Shown here: piece by piece, positions 8,544-18,146 of the stretch
Layout: every line of letters starts with the position of its first letter
Position numbering within the stretch: position 1 is the first letter of the stretch
Assembly: GCF_036046055.1 (NCBI RefSeq)
Contig: NZ_CP107939.1
Location: forward strand, 620,001-684,000
Length of the DNA: 64,000 nt
Source of the DNA: Nocardia sp. NBC_00403
Lineage (GTDB): Bacteria > Actinomycetota > Actinomycetes > Mycobacteriales > Mycobacteriaceae
Reading direction: 5' to 3'
Translations under genes and position numbers: made by a program
Notes under the pieces: model-generated
The model's input: the letters and a program-made list of their open reading frames with translations, nothing else
Database searches by the model: none
What the model was told of the DNA's origin: nothing

Positions 8544-11138
8544 GTGTTATATGGCCGGGTCGAAGAACAGTTACGGATCCGGGCACTGCTGAACGGCGCT
8601 GCGGCGGGACAAAGTGTCGCACTGCTGATTGTCGCCGACTCGGGCGCCGGAAAGTCCGTGTTGCTGGATCTCGCGGCTAGAATGGCAGGCAATTCCTGGC
8701 TGGTGTTGCGCTGCGCGGGCATCGAGAACGCACCGGAATCGCCGTTCGGCGGGCTGCGGCTGCTGCTCGCGCCCGCGCTCGGCCACATCGACAGACTGCC
8801 GGGGCAACAACGTGCGGCACTCGAGGTGCTCGACATGCCACACGCGGCCGATCGCACGCAGGTCGCTATCGCCGCGATGTCGCTGCTTGCGGAGCTCTCC
8901 AGCATCCAACCGGTGCTGTGCCTGATCGACGATGTGCACTGGCTCGATCAGCCATCCACCGAGGTGCTGCTGTTCGCCGCGGAGCGCCTCGGGCCCGAGC
9001 GGATCGCGGTCCTGTTCGCGGGACGACCGGAGTTCTCCGGGCACTGCCTGCCCGAGATGCGATTGCAGCCGCTGGGTGACGCGGCCCAGCGCACGCTGGC
9101 GGCAGCACGAACGACAAAGCCACGCGACCGCGCGACCACGCCGCGGATCGGTGGTCGCAACCACGTAGTCGACAGGCCCGATTGCGCCCGAATGGCGGTG
9201 CTGGTTGCGGCCACCGAGGAAACCGGTGATCTGGATTTGGTGTTGCGGGTCCTCGCCGATCTCGGTTTGACGGTCGACGCGTTGGAGGCTGCCGAACGGT
9301 CCGGCGTGGTGATCGTGATGAACCAATCGGTCAGTTTTCCGAATCCGATCGAGCGCGCGGCCGCTTACCGCAACGCACCGTTCACGCAGCGACTCGCGGT
9401 GCATGCGGCATTGGCCGCGGCGCTCACCGACCAACCCGACCGTCGAGCCTGGCATCTCGCCGCGGCCGCCACTGGGCCCGACGAAACAGCGGCCGCCGCG
9501 TTGGAGGCGGTCGCACGGCGCGCGCGCACCAGCACCGGATACGCCCGCGCGGCGACAGCATGGGAGCGAGCAGCCCGGCTCAGCCCCGACCCGGCCGACC
9601 GGGCCTGCCGCCTGGTCGCCGCAGCCGAAGCGGCCCTGGACGCCGGCCAACACCAGCGAGCCCTCGAACTGGCGGATGAGACGGTCCATTCGATGGACGC
9701 GGGGCCGGAAGATCGGGCTCGGTTGGCCATCGTCCGAGCCCGTAACGAATTCGACCGCGGCTCGCTGCGCGCCGCACACCGGCTGCTTGTCGATGGCGCC
9801 GCGGACCTCGCGTCCGTGAAACCGCATCATGCGGCACGGCTGCTGATCGGCGCCGCCACCGCGGCATGGACCACGGGAGATCTGTCGGCGGTGGCCGCCG
9901 CCCGGATAACAATGGCCGAGCTCGATCTCGAAGAGCAGCAGGCGCCTTGCCTCGCCACGGTGGACGGCTTGCTCGCGCTGCAATCCAGTGATCACGCCGC
10001 TGGGGTGCGGCTCATTCGGACGAGCGTGCGACGCATCAGGTCCATGCGCCCCAGCGCGCCGACGACACTGGTCGCGATGGCAAACCAGGCCACTGCCGCA
10101 GGTGACCTCGATGACGCCCGCGACATCTTGGTCGAGCTGGCTCGGACGTGCAGGGAGCTCGCGATGGACGGCTCGCTGCCCGCTGTCAACGGCGCACTCG
10201 GGACCGTCGAGATGCTGCTCGGCCACTTCCGGGAAGCGGAGGTGGCGCTGAGCGAGGGTGTGCGCATCGCGCAGGAGGGGAACCAACCGAACCGGATCGG
10301 CCAGGCGGAGTCGATTCTGGCTGTCATCGCCGCTATCAGCGGCGAGGAAGAACGCTGCCGCATGCTCACCAAACAGGCCTTGCGCCAAGCCAGTACCGAT
10401 TTCAACGCCATCGATATCGCACACATCGAGTGGGCGCTCGGACTGCTCGACCTCGCCTACGGTCGCTACGAGGCGTCGATCGATCGGTTCGAGGCGCTGT
10501 GGGAGCGGCCGGACCGCGCCCTCGGTCAATGGATTCATCTCATGAGCGATCGCGTGGAGGCGGCGGTTCGACTGCGCAGTCCGGAACGCGCGGTCGAACC
10601 GATGGCCGCGCTCGAACAGTGGTTCACCGCAACACATTCACCGTGGATCCAAGCGCATCTACTGCGCTGTCGCGGGATGCTCGACGGCAACGGCGAGGCA
10701 TACGCTCGCGCACTGGAACTGCACGCCGCCGAACAACGCTGGTTCGACCACGCCCGCACCGCGCTCCTGTACGGCGAATGGCTACGGCGCGACCGCTCCA
10801 AGACCAAGGCGCGTTCGGTGCTGCGCGGCGCGATGAGCATCTTCGAGCGGCTCTATGCCTGGCCCTGGGCCGAACGGGCCCGCACCGAGCTCCGCGCTGC
10901 CGGCGAGGCGATCGTGCCGACCGGATGCGATCTGGCCGCGCTGCTCACACCGCAAGAACTCCAGGTGGTGCGACTCGCGGCGGCGGGCGCGACGAACAAG
11001 GAGATCGGCGCTCGGCTGTTACTGAGCCCTAAAACCGTTGCGCACCATCTCTATCGAGCCTTTCCCAAACTGGGCGTCACCAGCAGGAACGGACTTGCCC
11101 GAGTCGATTTCGGGAGCGGCGCTTCCAACGAAGCCTGA
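8544..11138 (+). CDS. Large ATP-binding LuxR-family regulator (LAL type)
   Basis: An 864-residue regulator with an N-terminal AAA/NTPase domain (Walker A ADSGAGKSVLLD near residue 35, Walker B PVLCLIDDVHWLD near 120), a long helical TPR-like middle, and a C-terminal LuxR helix-turn-helix (LTPQELQVVRLAAAGATNKEIG). Such STAND-like regulators often control secondary metabolite clusters. The GTG at 8544 fits the family opening VLYGRVEEQ; a TTG at 8535 is an alternative. The stretch after the Walker B region (about residues 180-230) looks degenerate and lacks the usual GNPLAL-type motif. It ends 210 nt before the RiPP precursor on the same strand and is the likely regulator of that cassette. Confidence 0.85.
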   Translation: MLYGRVEEQLRIRALLNGAAAGQSVALLIVADSGAGKSVLLDLAARMAGNSWLVLRCAGIENAPESPFGGLRLLLAPALGHIDRLPGQQRAALEVLDMPHAADRTQVAIAAMSLLAELSSIQPVLCLIDDVHWLDQPSTEVLLFAAERLGPERIAVLFAGRPEFSGHCLPEMRLQPLGDAAQRTLAAARTTKPRDRATTPRIGGRNHVVDRPDCARMAVLVAATEETGDLDLVLRVLADLGLTVDALEAAERSGVVIVMNQSVSFPNPIERAAAYRNAPFTQRLAVHAALAAALTDQPDRRAWHLAAAATGPDETAAAALEAVARRARTSTGYARAATAWERAARLSPDPADRACRLVAAAEAALDAGQHQRALELADETVHSMDAGPEDRARLAIVRARNEFDRGSLRAAHRLLVDGAADLASVKPHHAARLLIGAATAAWTTGDLSAVAAARITMAELDLEEQQAPCLATVDGLLALQSSDHAAGVRLIRTSVRRIRSMRPSAPTTLVAMANQATAAGDLDDARDILVELARTCRELAMDGSLPAVNGALGTVEMLLGHFREAEVALSEGVRIAQEGNQPNRIGQAESILAVIAAISGEEERCRMLTKQALRQASTDFNAIDIAHIEWALGLLDLAYGRYEASIDRFEALWERPDRALGQWIHLMSDRVEAAVRLRSPERAVEPMAALEQWFTATHSPWIQAHLLRCRGMLDGNGEAYARALELHAAEQRWFDHARTALLYGEWLRRDRSKTKARSVLRGAMSIFERLYAWPWAERARTELRAAGEAIVPTGCDLAALLTPQELQVVRLAAAGATNKEIGARLLLSPKTVAHHLYRAFPKLGVTSRNGLARVDFGSGASNEA

Positions 11139-11295
11139 CGAGATCTCTGGTAGTTGGTCGGTCAGATGCCCGAACGTTGTCTGATACCGCAGCTGGTTTC
11201 GCGGACGTAGCGTCCTGCCTGGGACTGCCGGCAACAGCTGGAGCATCCGTGAGAAACGTGCTGTCACACGCTATCCGGGCATACAGCCCCAAGCC

Positions 11296-11320
11296 GGCCG
11301 ACTACAAGTCGAGGTCGGCC
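11296..11320 (+). promoter_or_regulatory. Hairpin in the precursor 5' leader
   Basis: A perfect 7-bp inverted repeat (GGCCGAC with GTCGGCC, 11-nt loop) lies just before the AAGGA ribosome binding site of the precursor gene. It may be an operator for the upstream LuxR-type regulator or an mRNA structure. Only the symmetry is seen. Confidence 0.35.
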
Positions 11321-11347
11321 GATCACCTTTGTTGGTAAGGAATCGCC

Positions 11348-11785
11348 ATGACAACAACACTCACCGCTCCGACCGGCGCCGCGGCCGGAATCGGTCTTGC
11401 CGAACTGGTCGGAAAGCTCTCGACCGGGTCCGCTGTGCATCCCGCGCTGCAGCGTCATCTGACTCCGCTCATCGACGGCGAAGGCCACGCGTTCAACTCG
11501 GCGATCGCCAACGACGACCACGCCTTCAACTCGGCCATCGCCAACGACGACCACGCCTTCAACTCGGCCATCGCCAACGACGACCACGCCTTCAACTCGG
11601 CCATCGCCAACGACGACCACGCCTTCAACTCGGCCATCGCCAACGACGACCACGCCTTCAACTCGGCCATCGCCAACGACGACCACGCCTTCAACTCGGC
11701 TATCACCAACGAAGGCCACGCTTTCAACTCCTTCATCAGCAACAAGGACCACGCCTTCAACTCCTTCATCAGCCCGAACCTGTAG
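11348..11785 (+). CDS. Repeat-containing RiPP precursor peptide (AmcA/FxsA-like)
   Basis: A 145-residue peptide: a leader of 45 residues (ends PALQRHLTPLIDGE) and a core of nine tandem units. Units 1-6 read G/D-HAFNSAIAND, unit 7 ends AITNE, unit 8 is GHAFNSFISNK and the last is DHAFNSFISPNL. A radical SAM/SPASM maturase starts about 100 nt downstream. In cyclophane RiPPs the maturase joins an aromatic ring to the beta carbon two residues later, so Phe-Asn-Ser (or His-Ala-Phe) in each unit is the expected target. The last two units gain an extra Phe-Ile-Ser, close to the FxSxx terminus of FxsA precursors. AAGGA precedes ATG 11348. No protease is visible nearby. Precursor identity is strong; the exact chemistry is inference. 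Confidence 0.85.
   Translation: MTTTLTAPTGAAAGIGLAELVGKLSTGSAVHPALQRHLTPLIDGEGHAFNSAIANDDHAFNSAIANDDHAFNSAIANDDHAFNSAIANDDHAFNSAIANDDHAFNSAIANDDHAFNSAITNEGHAFNSFISNKDHAFNSFISPNL
11483..11782 (+). repeat. Nine 33-bp in-frame tandem repeats in the RiPP core
   Basis: The core region is nine consecutive 33-nt units (the last 36 nt). Units 2-6 are identical at the nucleotide level; unit 1 differs at a few third positions and units 7-9 diverge in sequence and protein. Identical central copies with divergent edges suggest recent amplification by unequal crossover or slippage, so copy number may vary between strains. Confidence 0.95.
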
Positions 11786-11814
11786 TCCGACGCAACAGGC
11801 CGAACTCCGGGTGG

Positions 11815-11844
11815 CCCCGGCGCGTCCGTTTCGGCGCGCCGGGG
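11815..11844 (+). terminator. GC-rich hairpin between precursor and maturase
   Basis: A 10-bp stem (CCCCGGCGCG pairing with CGCGCCGGGG, 10-nt loop) lies 30 nt after the precursor stop and before the maturase ribosome binding site. It lacks a T-tract. Such hairpins in RiPP operons can stop part of the transcription or stabilise the precursor mRNA so the peptide outnumbers the enzyme. That role is inferred. Confidence 0.5.
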
Positions 11845-11888
11845 TCCGCCGGCGGAGTCGACCGGACATCGCCAAGGAGGCGAAGAAG

Positions 11889-13100
11889 ATGAATCCCGAG
11901 GGCGCATCGTGGCCTACGGTCGGACTGGACGTCGAAGGGTTGCGCCGAATCGGTTGGCAGCCGCTTCCTTTCGTCGAGTACGTCATGAAGATCCACAGTC
12001 GCTGCAACCTGGCCTGCGACTACTGCTACGTCTATGAAATGGCCGACCAGAGCTGGCGCGACCAACCCAAGAACATGGACGATCGGGTATTCACCGACTC
12101 CTGCAAGACAATCGCCGAGCACGCGCGTCGCTTCGCGTTGCCTGCGGTGAATCTGGTGATGCACGGCGGCGAACCGCTACTCGTCGGATACGAGAAGCTG
12201 GAGTACTTCGCCCGGTCGGCGCGCGAGCTGCTGGAGCCGATCACCAAGGTGCGCTTAGGAATCCAGACCAACGGTGTGCTGATCGACAAGGAGTTCCTTC
12301 GGATCTGCGACCGTTGGGGCATCCAAGTCGGCGTCAGCCTCGACGGCGACCGCAAGGCCAATGATCGCCACCGGAAGTATCGCCGTGGCACGGGCAGCTT
12401 CGATGATGTCGCCAAAGGGCTGGAGCGGCTCATCGGCGGCGACCATCGACATCTGTACTCCGGTCTCCTGTGCACGGTCGATGTCGAGAACGATCCGATC
12501 GAAACCTATGAGGCACTCGTACAATTCGGCCCCCCCGCGCTGGATTTCCTTTTGCCCCACGGCAACTGGACTACACCGCCACCGGCCAAGACCGCCGACG
12601 CCACCACTACGCCCTACGCCGACTGGCTGATCCCGATCTTCGACCGCTGGTACGCCGCTCCCGAGGTAGAGACCAGGGTCCGGCTCTTCGATGTGGTGAT
12701 AAAACTGCTGCTCGGTCGCAACGCCTCGACGGAGGCGGTCGGCCTGGCACCGGTCCGCCTCGCGGTGTTCGAGACCGACGGGACCCTGGAACAGGTCGAC
12801 GAGTTGAAGTCGGCTTTCGCGGGCGCCACCAAGATCGAGCAGGCAGCGACCGGGAACCCGCTCGATGAAGCGCTGTGGGATCCGCATGTCATCGCTCGGC
12901 AGATCGGTATCGAGGCATTGAGCGACACCTGCCGGGCCTGCCCCCTCCACAATGTCTGCGGCGGCGGACACTACGTGCACCGGTATCGCGAGGGCACCGG
13001 TTTCCGGAATCCCTCGATCTATTGCGCCGATCTCGTGAAGTTGATCCGCCACATCGAATCCAGCATCAGGGCCGACATCACGGCAGCGGCCGTCGGGTGA
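11889..13100 (+). CDS. Radical SAM/SPASM cyclophane-forming peptide maturase (AmcB/FxsB-like)
   Basis: A 403-residue radical SAM enzyme. The CxxxCxxC cluster is Cys39, Cys43 and Cys46 (SRCNLACDYCYVYE). Other SAM-binding landmarks are VMHGGEPLL and GVSLDGDRKANDRHR. The C-terminal SPASM-type region has Cys348, Cys351, Cys357 and Cys379, ligands for auxiliary FeS clusters. The opening VMKIHSRCNLACDYCYVYE followed by DQSW and the FLLPHGNW motif is characteristic of FxsB-family enzymes that form Phe-X-Ser-type cyclophanes. AAGGAGG sits 8 nt before ATG 11889, which decides the start over the open frame upstream. It should modify the peptide encoded just upstream. Confidence 0.9.
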   Translation: MNPEGASWPTVGLDVEGLRRIGWQPLPFVEYVMKIHSRCNLACDYCYVYEMADQSWRDQPKNMDDRVFTDSCKTIAEHARRFALPAVNLVMHGGEPLLVGYEKLEYFARSARELLEPITKVRLGIQTNGVLIDKEFLRICDRWGIQVGVSLDGDRKANDRHRKYRRGTGSFDDVAKGLERLIGGDHRHLYSGLLCTVDVENDPIETYEALVQFGPPALDFLLPHGNWTTPPPAKTADATTTPYADWLIPIFDRWYAAPEVETRVRLFDVVIKLLLGRNASTEAVGLAPVRLAVFETDGTLEQVDELKSAFAGATKIEQAATGNPLDEALWDPHVIARQIGIEALSDTCRACPLHNVCGGGHYVHRYREGTGFRNPSIYCADLVKLIRHIESSIRADITAAAVG

Positions 13101-13110
13101 TGGTGTTCGA

Positions 13111-14349
13111 TTGAACAGCAAGGGAATTCACACGAACAAGGCGTTCGTATTGCTGTGGTCCGGCAATGTTGTTTCGCTGACCGGCTTCTTCGGCATTCGC
13201 ATCGCCTACCCGCTGCTGGTGCTTTCGGTCACCGGTTCCGTGACGCTCGTGGGCTGGGCGGGGTTCGTGATCACGGTGCCGAGCCTGATTTTTCAGATTC
13301 CGGCAGGCATCGCGGCCGATTATTCGGACCGGCGGCGCACCCTGCTGATCTGCCAACTGTCCGGATTGACCGCGACCTCCGTCGCCGCCCTGGTCATCGT
13401 TCTGAACGTGCCGAATCCGGGGCCGTTCCTCATCGTCGCGGCCTTCGTCGAGGGCACCGCCTGTGTCTTCTTCACCCTCAGCGAATTGGGTGCGATTCGT
13501 GACGTCGTCGACAGCGAACAGCGCCCCGCGGCGTTCTCGTTCTTCGAGGCGGAGCAGCCCATCGGCTCCGTGCTCGGCCGCGCGCTGGGCGCGGCCGCCT
13601 TTGGCATGGCACGGTGGCTGCCGTTCGTCATCAATGCCGTCTCGTACCTGTTCTGCCTGGCGACACTTTCGGCGATTCGCGGCGACTTCGCGGCGCGAAA
13701 GCCGGAAGGTGACCGGCCCAGCGGCGGACGCTGGAGCGTCGCGTGGGAGGGCGTGCGGATCGTATGGACCGAGCCGTTCCTGCGTGCCTCGACGGCGATC
13801 AGCGGGCTGTCGAACATGGTCATCCAGGTCGTCATCCTGTTGGTGATCTTCGAGATCGGCACCAGCGGCCGGCCGGTGTGGACGGTCGGCGTGGTGCTCG
13901 GTGCGGCTGGTGTCGGCGGCATTCTCGGCTCGTTCGCTGCGGCACGGCTCACCACCCGATTCAGTGCGCACGCGGTGTATCGCGGTTCGCTGTGGGCATG
14001 GACAGCGCTCCTATTGCCAATCGCCATCAGCTCGAACCCCGCGATCATGGCGGTGTCATGGTGCGGCATCGGTGCGGTCGGGACCGTAGTGAATGTGGCG
14101 CTGACACTCTTTCGGGTACGCGTTATCCCCGAAGACACGCTCGGCAGAGCGGTCGGCGCCGGCAATATCGTGACCGACGGCGCCGTCGCGCTCGGGGCGC
14201 TGCTCGCGGGCTATGTGCTGACCGCGCTCGGCGCCGCCACCACCGGATGGGCGCTGGTCGGCGCCATGCTCGTCCTCGCGATCGGCGGTAGCCTCGTCGG
14301 CCGCAACCGCGAAGCTCCGCTCGCCGAGACACCCGCACGGGTCGAGTGA
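13111..14349 (+). CDS. MFS transporter, probable peptide exporter
   Basis: A 412-residue major facilitator protein with about twelve membrane helices. The motif after helix 2 (GIAADYSDRRRTLLI) is the MFS signature loop. It is similar in type to the enterobactin exporter-like subgroup. The TTG start at 13111 is 10 nt after the maturase stop and about ten residues before the first helix; the ribosome binding site is weak, so translational coupling is likely. As third gene of the RiPP cassette it is the candidate exporter of the modified peptide; an immunity role is an alternative. Confidence 0.85.
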   Translation: MNSKGIHTNKAFVLLWSGNVVSLTGFFGIRIAYPLLVLSVTGSVTLVGWAGFVITVPSLIFQIPAGIAADYSDRRRTLLICQLSGLTATSVAALVIVLNVPNPGPFLIVAAFVEGTACVFFTLSELGAIRDVVDSEQRPAAFSFFEAEQPIGSVLGRALGAAAFGMARWLPFVINAVSYLFCLATLSAIRGDFAARKPEGDRPSGGRWSVAWEGVRIVWTEPFLRASTAISGLSNMVIQVVILLVIFEIGTSGRPVWTVGVVLGAAGVGGILGSFAAARLTTRFSAHAVYRGSLWAWTALLLPIAISSNPAIMAVSWCGIGAVGTVVNVALTLFRVRVIPEDTLGRAVGAGNIVTDGAVALGALLAGYVLTALGAATTGWALVGAMLVLAIGGSLVGRNREAPLAETPARVE

Positions 14350-14371
14350 TCCTCGGCGAGCGACGCCGCGC

Positions 14372-16927
14372 TTACTTGCCGACGATGAGGCTCTCCCCGT
14401 TCGGTGTCACGCTCACCTTGACCGTGTCGCCGTCGGTGATCTCACCGGCCAGCAGTTCCTTGGCCAGGGTATCGCCGATGGCCTGCTGGATCAGCCTGCG
14501 CAGCGGCCGTGCACCGTAGACCGGGTCGTAGCCGCGTACCGCAAGCCAGAACCGTGCCGAATCGCTGACATCCAGCTTCAGCCTGCGCTGCGACAGCCGC
14601 TGCTGCAGCTGGTCGAGCTGGATGTCGACGATGGATTCCAGCTGCTCCTCGTCGAGCGGGTGGAACATGACCACATCGTCGAGGCGGTTGAGGAACTCTG
14701 GCTTGAACGCCGCGCGCACCGCGTTCATCACGAACTCCCGATCGCCGCCGGCACCGAGATTCGAGGTGAGGATCAGGATGGTGTTGCGGAAGTCGACCGT
14801 GCGACCTTGGCCGTCGGTCAGCCGACCCTCGTCGAGCACGGCGAGCAGGATGTCGAAGACATCCGGGTGCGCCTTCTCGATCTCGTCGAACAGCACCACG
14901 GTGTAGGGCCTGCGCCGCACCGCCTCGGTGAGCTGGCCGCCCTGGTCATAACCGACATAGCCGGGCGGCGCACCGACGAGCCTGGCCACCGCGTGCTTCT
15001 CGCTGTACTCGCTCATATCGATGCGGACCATGGCGCGTTCGTCGTCGAACAGGAAGTCCGCCAACGCCTTTGCCAACTCCGTCTTACCGACGCCGGTCGG
15101 GCCGACGAACAGGAACGAGCCGGTCGGGCGGTTCGGGTCGGCGACGCCCGCGCGCGCGCGTCGCACCGCGTCCGACACTGCCTGCACCGCCTCCGGTTGG
15201 CCGACAACGCGCTTGCCGAGCTCGTCCTCCATCCGGAGCAGTTTCTGGGTTTCCCCCTCCATCAGCCTGCCGACCGGGATGCCGGTCCAGGCCGCCACCA
15301 CCTCGGCGATGTCATCGGGACCGACCTCTTCCTTGAGCATCACCTCGCCGTCACCGGCTGCGGCAGAAGCCTTTTCGGCCTCGGCGAGCTGCTTCTCCAG
15401 CGCCGGGATCCGGCCGTAGCGCAGCTCGGCGGCCTTGCCGAGGTCACCGTCGCGTTCGGCGCGCTCGGATTCACCGCGCAGGGTTTCCAGTTCCTCCTTG
15501 AGGACCCGGACCTGGTCGATCGCGCTCTTCTCGTTCTGCCAGCGGGTCATCAGCTGGTTGAGCTTCTCCCGATCGTCGGCGAGCTCCTGGCGCAGTTTCT
15601 CCAGACGCTGCTTGGAGGCATCGTCGGTTTCCTTGCTCAGCGCGACTTCCTCGATCTCCAGCCGCCGCACCGCGCGCTCGACCTCATCGATTTCGACAGG
15701 GCGGGAATCGATTTCCATGCGCAGCCGCGATGCCGACTCGTCGACGAGGTCGATTGCCTTGTCGGGCAGGAACCGGGAGGTGATGTAGCGGTCGCTGAGG
15801 GTGGCCGCGGCGACGAGCGCGGAGTCGGTGATGCGCACGCCGTGGTGCACCTCGTAGCGCTCCTTGATGCCGCGCAGGATGCCGATGGTGTCCTCCACCG
15901 ACGGCTCGCCGACCAGCACCTGTTGGAAGCGGCGTTCCAGTGCGGCGTCCTTTTCGATGTGCTTGCGGTACTCATCCAGGGTGGTGGCGCCGACCATCCG
16001 CAGCTCACCGCGGGCCAGCATGGGCTTGATCATGTTGCCCGCGTCCATCGCGGATTCCCCGGTCGCGCCCGCGCCGACAATGGTGTGCAGCTCATCGATG
16101 AAGGTGATGATCTGTCCCGCACTGTTCTTGATGTCCTCGAGCACGGCCTTGAGCCGCTCCTCGAACTCGCCGCGGTACTTCGCGCCCGCAACCATCGCGC
16201 CGAGATCGAGCGAGACAACGGACTTGCCGCGCAACGACTCCGGCACATCACCTGCCACGATGCGCTGGGCGAGGCCCTCCACGATCGCGGTCTTGCCGAC
16301 GCCCGGTTCGCCGATGAGCACCGGGTTGTTCTTGGTGCGACGGCTCAGCACCTGCACGACGCGGCGGATTTCGTTGTCACGGCCGATCACCGGGTCGAGC
16401 TTGCCCGCGCGGGCCGCCTCGGTGAGGTCGGTGGAGTACTTCTCCAGCGCCTGGTAGCTGCCCTCGGGGTCCGGGCTGGTCACTCTGGCACTGCCGCGCA
16501 CTGTGGTGAATGCCTCGCGCAGCGCGTCGGCGCTGGCGCCGTATTTGATGAGCAACATCGTCACGTCCGAGTCGCCGGCGGCCAGGCCGACCAGGACATG
16601 CTCGGTGGAGACGTATTCATCGCCCAGCTCGGTGGCCAGGCGCTGGGCGGCCGTGATGGCAGCCAGGGCTTCGCGGCCGAGTTGCGGGGTCGTGGTCGCG
16701 CCGGTCGCCCTCGGCAGCCGGTCGACGATGTCCTGCGCTTCGCGACGGACCGTTGCCGGATCTACCGCGACAGCCTTGAGCAAGGGGGCGGCGATGCCGT
16801 CGGTTTGATCCAGCAACGCCACCAGCAAGTGCGCCGGACGAATCTCCGGATTACCCGCGGCGGACGCCGCTTGCAGCGCGGCGGTCAACGCCGCCTGGGT
16901 CTTGGTGGTGGGATTGAACGAGTCCAC
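14372..16927 (-). CDS. clpB: ClpB disaggregase
   Basis: An 851-residue Hsp100 ATPase. It has an N-domain (residues 1-145), first AAA+ module with Walker [11 protein letters not shown] and [12 protein letters not shown], the coiled-coil middle domain (about 390-520), and a second AAA+ module with [14 protein letters not shown] and sensor region [12 protein letters not shown]. ClpB works with DnaK/DnaJ/GrpE to dissolve protein aggregates in the cytoplasm. The opening [20 protein letters not shown] matches mycobacterial ClpB; GTG 16927 follows AGGAAGG at 5 nt. An HspR-type HAIR site lies upstream at 17037-17057. In M. tuberculosis clpB (Rv0384c) adjoins ttfA. Confidence 0.97.
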   Translation of the reverse strand: MDSFNPTTKTQAALTAALQAASAAGNPEIRPAHLLVALLDQTDGIAAPLLKAVAVDPATVRREAQDIVDRLPRATGATTTPQLGREALAAITAAQRLATELGDEYVSTEHVLVGLAAGDSDVTMLLIKYGASADALREAFTTVRGSARVTSPDPEGSYQALEKYSTDLTEAARAGKLDPVIGRDNEIRRVVQVLSRRTKNNPVLIGEPGVGKTAIVEGLAQRIVAGDVPESLRGKSVVSLDLGAMVAGAKYRGEFEERLKAVLEDIKNSAGQIITFIDELHTIVGAGATGESAMDAGNMIKPMLARGELRMVGATTLDEYRKHIEKDAALERRFQQVLVGEPSVEDTIGILRGIKERYEVHHGVRITDSALVAAATLSDRYITSRFLPDKAIDLVDESASRLRMEIDSRPVEIDEVERAVRRLEIEEVALSKETDDASKQRLEKLRQELADDREKLNQLMTRWQNEKSAIDQVRVLKEELETLRGESERAERDGDLGKAAELRYGRIPALEKQLAEAEKASAAAGDGEVMLKEEVGPDDIAEVVAAWTGIPVGRLMEGETQKLLRMEDELGKRVVGQPEAVQAVSDAVRRARAGVADPNRPTGSFLFVGPTGVGKTELAKALADFLFDDERAMVRIDMSEYSEKHAVARLVGAPPGYVGYDQGGQLTEAVRRRPYTVVLFDEIEKAHPDVFDILLAVLDEGRLTDGQGRTVDFRNTILILTSNLGAGGDREFVMNAVRAAFKPEFLNRLDDVVMFHPLDEEQLESIVDIQLDQLQQRLSQRRLKLDVSDSARFWLAVRGYDPVYGARPLRRLIQQAIGDTLAKELLAGEITDGDTVKVSVTPNGESLIVGK

Positions 16928-17036
16928 GGTCACCTTCCTACTAGTCGATGTGCACGGCACCGAGGGTTCGCATTCCGCTCGACGCACGATGGGTCGCGCG
17001 GCTCGCTGCCGTTCCTCACCGTTCAACGTTGGAAAG

Positions 17037-17057
17037 GTTGAGTCTGTTCCGCTCAAC
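17037..17057 (-). promoter_or_regulatory. HAIR operator (HspR binding site) of clpB
   Basis: The inverted repeat TTGAGT, 7-nt spacer, GCTCAA matches the HspR-associated inverted repeat consensus CTTGAGT-N7-ACTCAAG except at the outer base on each side and one inner base. It lies about 110 nt upstream of the clpB start. HspR is encoded at 22701-23114. Confidence 0.8.
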
Positions 17058-17210
17058 TTTGAAATTCTTCCAGCCTCTCGGCTCTTGACAAACGCTACGC
17101 CGCGACACCGTCGAATGCGATGAATCACGACGTCGGTGGTGTATGGATACCTACGACGGCGGTTGCCGTCGGATGCGTCACCTCTTCTCCCAATTACAAG
17201 GAGCGAACAG

Positions 17211-18146
17211 ATGCGCGCGATCGTGGTACGGAATTTCGGAGCAACACCCGAGTTGACCGACATGCCGGTGCCCGAGCCCGGCGCAGGCAAGGTCCGCGTG
17301 CAGTTGGAGGCGGCCGGGGTCAACCCGTTCGATCAGCGGATGGCCACCGGATACCTGGACGGGAAGATGCCGCACGACTTTCCGATGATCCTCGGCGTCG
17401 ACGGCGCGGGCACGGTGTCCGCGGTCGGGCCGGGCGTCAGCAGGTTCGCCGTCGGCGACCGCGTGGTCGGCAAGTTCCTCACGTCCCCGGCGGGCCACGG
17501 CAGCTTCGCCGAGTACGCGGTGTTGCCGGAGACCGGCGCGCTCGCGCGGATCCCGGACGGCATCCCGACCGGCGCGGCCGCGGCACTGCCGACCGCGGGC
17601 GTCACCGCACAGGACATTGTGGACGCCACCCGGATCCAGCCGGGCCAGACGGTGCTGGTGGTCGGCGCGACCGGCGGCGTCGGCTCCTTCCTCGTGCAAC
17701 TGGCGAACATGGCAGGCGCCCACGTCATCGCCACCGCACGTGGCGACGCGGCCGATCAGACGACGCGCCTCGGCGCGGCCGAAACCGTCGACTACACCCA
17801 AGGCTCGGTCACCGTGCAGGTCGCGGCCGCCCATCCCGCCGGCATCGACGTGCTGTTCGACGTGGTGAGCCCGCCCGAAGCACTCACCGAGCTGACCACG
17901 CTGGTCCGCGACGGCGGCACCGTCTATTCCACCATCTGGTCCGCCGACGAAGCGGCGCTGCGCGAGCGCGGCATCAAGGGCGGCAATATCGAGTCCTCCG
18001 GCGGCGCACCGGAATTGACTCGCCTGATGAAACGCGTCGCCGAAGGCGATGTGGTCGTGCCGATCGACGCGACCGTGCCGCTGGCCGAGGCGCCGTCGGT
18101 GATCGGCGCTACGGGTGCGCGCGGCAAGACAGTGCTGACCATCTGA
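17211..18146 (+). CDS. Quinone oxidoreductase-type MDR family reductase
   Basis: A 311-residue zinc-free medium-chain reductase. The N-terminal GroES-like domain includes GVNPFDQRM near residue 40; the Rossmann domain carries the NADP(H) motif [16 protein letters not shown] near residue 148, with the A-rich signature ([12 protein letters not shown]) just before. Family members reduce quinones or enones with NADPH in the cytoplasm. AAGGAG at proper spacing selects ATG 17211 rather than the upstream ATG at 17136. It is divergent from clpB, so the shared 280-nt region may respond to stress; that is inference. Confidence 0.88.
   Translation: MRAIVVRNFGATPELTDMPVPEPGAGKVRVQLEAAGVNPFDQRMATGYLDGKMPHDFPMILGVDGAGTVSAVGPGVSRFAVGDRVVGKFLTSPAGHGSFAEYAVLPETGALARIPDGIPTGAAAALPTAGVTAQDIVDATRIQPGQTVLVVGATGGVGSFLVQLANMAGAHVIATARGDAADQTTRLGAAETVDYTQGSVTVQVAAAHPAGIDVLFDVVSPPEALTELTTLVRDGGTVYSTIWSADEAALRERGIKGGNIESSGGAPELTRLMKRVAEGDVVVPIDATVPLAEAPSVIGATGARGKTVLTI

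Noticed and set aside
8571..10637. Long open frame on the minus strand opposite the LuxR regulator
   Set aside because: It is antisense to a clear LuxR-type protein and has no homology.
11483..11782. Tandem 33-bp repeats considered as a CRISPR-like array
   Set aside because: There are no unique spacers, the repeats are in frame and coding, and a radical SAM maturase follows; it is a repeated peptide core.
14660..17041. Long open frame (793 codons) on the plus strand opposite clpB
   Set aside because: It is antisense to clpB and reflects codon bias at high GC; no start site or family signature.
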